Positions 6,093 to 6,457 of a stretch of 6,457 nt of DNA are shown here, one piece after another (position 1 is the stretch's first letter; each line of letters starts with the position of its first letter). The notes beneath the pieces are model-generated. The model had not been told where the DNA came from. It was given only the letters and a program-made list of their open reading frames with translations, and ran no database searches. The stretch comes from UBA11865 sp035686605 (GTDB taxonomy: Bacteria > Chloroflexota > Anaerolineae > Promineifilales > Promineifilaceae). The stretch lies in contig DASRZI010000524.1 of the NCBI GenBank assembly GCA_035686605.1, forward strand, positions 1 to 6,457. The letters run 5' to 3'. The translations under genes and the position numbers were made by a program.

Positions 6093-6457
6093 TTATGCAG
6101 CAGGTCCTGATTCGTATACTTCCTCGGATATGCCATCCTTGAACTGCTCGAAGTTTTCCTTAAACATGATGGCCAATTTCATAGCCTGGGCATCATATGC
6201 CTCTTTGTCCTGCCAAGTCTCTCGAGGATTTAGGACGCTATCAGGAACGCCATCAATTTCAGTAGGAACTCTAAGATTAAAGCTGGGATCTAGTCGTAGT
6301 TCGCATCCCTCCAACTCGCCGGAAAGAACAGCGGAGACCATCTTTCTCGTGTAAGCCAATTTCATGCGTTGGCCAACACCTGCCGGTCCGCCTGTCCAGC
6401 CAGTATTTACCAACCAGACATCACTGCCATGATTGTCTATTTTCTCGCCCAATAAGG
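6093..6457 (-). CDS. pckA: Phosphoenolpyruvate carboxykinase (ATP), C-terminal part
   Basis: This is the last roughly 120 residues of ATP-dependent PEP carboxykinase, which converts oxaloacetate and ATP to PEP, CO2 and ADP in gluconeogenesis. The gene runs off the right edge; reading into the edge gives LLGEKI, the usual family sequence, so the TTG at 6452 is internal and not a start. Diagnostic stretches are DVWLVNTGWTGGP, then GVGQRMKLAYTR with the Arg and Thr matching E. coli R449 and T455 at the adenine pocket, and PTEIDGVPDSVLNPRETW. The end at TAA 6093-6095 is at the normal C-terminal position. Together these separate it from the GTP-dependent class. The P-loop and metal-binding part lie outside the window, so the intactness of the gene cannot be judged. 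It is the first of five minus-strand genes here; the next one begins 61 bases on. Confidence 0.95.
   Translation of the reverse strand, partial: LLGEKIDNHGSDVWLVNTGWTGGPAGVGQRMKLAYTRKMVSAVLSGELEGCELRLDPSFNLRVPTEIDGVPDSVLNPRETWQDKEAYDAQAMKLAIMFKENFEQFKDGISEEVYESGPAA

Noticed and set aside
1..6457. CRISPR arrays, tRNA or rRNA genes, insertion sequences
   Set aside because: No regularly spaced repeats, no tRNA-like or rRNA-like sequence and no transposase or terminal inverted repeats were seen.

Overview
The window looks like a piece of a bacterial chromosome, most likely from a non-phototrophic member of the Chloroflexota. That placement is an inference. It rests on the TGS-domain nucleoside kinase next to a zinc-dependent phospholipase C, an actinobacterial-style succinate dehydrogenase iron-sulfur protein and an ATP-dependent PEP carboxykinase. 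No rRNA, tRNA, CRISPR array, insertion sequence or integrase was recognised.

Left part, plus strand. Positions 1-860 hold one long reading frame, open at the left edge and broken by a single in-frame TAA at 522-524. Coding-like sequence continues in the same frame on both sides of the stop, so this is best read as one gene disrupted by a nonsense mutation. Its C-terminus has a W/R/RA/PG/G/VR spacing that recalls the variable C-type-lectin domains of diversity-generating retroelement (DGR) targets. No reverse transcriptase or template repeat is visible here. After a 192-base spacer comes an intact sdhB (1053-1778) with all cluster ligands but no sdhA, sdhC or sdhD beside it.

Right part, minus strand. 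From position 6457 leftwards five genes run in one direction: the 3' end of pckA (6457-6093), an unrecognised 187-residue protein (6031-5468), a lytic transglycosylase with a signal peptide (5295-4324), a zinc-dependent phospholipase C family protein (4249-3506) and a TGS-domain nucleoside kinase (3500-1797). The last two are separated by only 5 bases, with the kinase Shine-Dalgarno lying across the phospholipase stop codon, so they are probably translationally coupled. The kinase converges on sdhB with an 18-base gap and no obvious terminator between them.

Functionally, pckA and sdhB belong to central carbon metabolism (oxaloacetate/PEP and succinate/fumarate). The middle minus-strand genes concern cell wall turnover, a metal-dependent hydrolase and probable nucleoside phosphorylation. 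There is no convincing new multi-gene system here. The points most worth following are the broken gene with a possible DGR-type variable C-terminus, the isolated sdhB with altered quinone-site residues, and the kinase that carries a tRNA-synthetase-like domain stripped of its metal-binding histidines.
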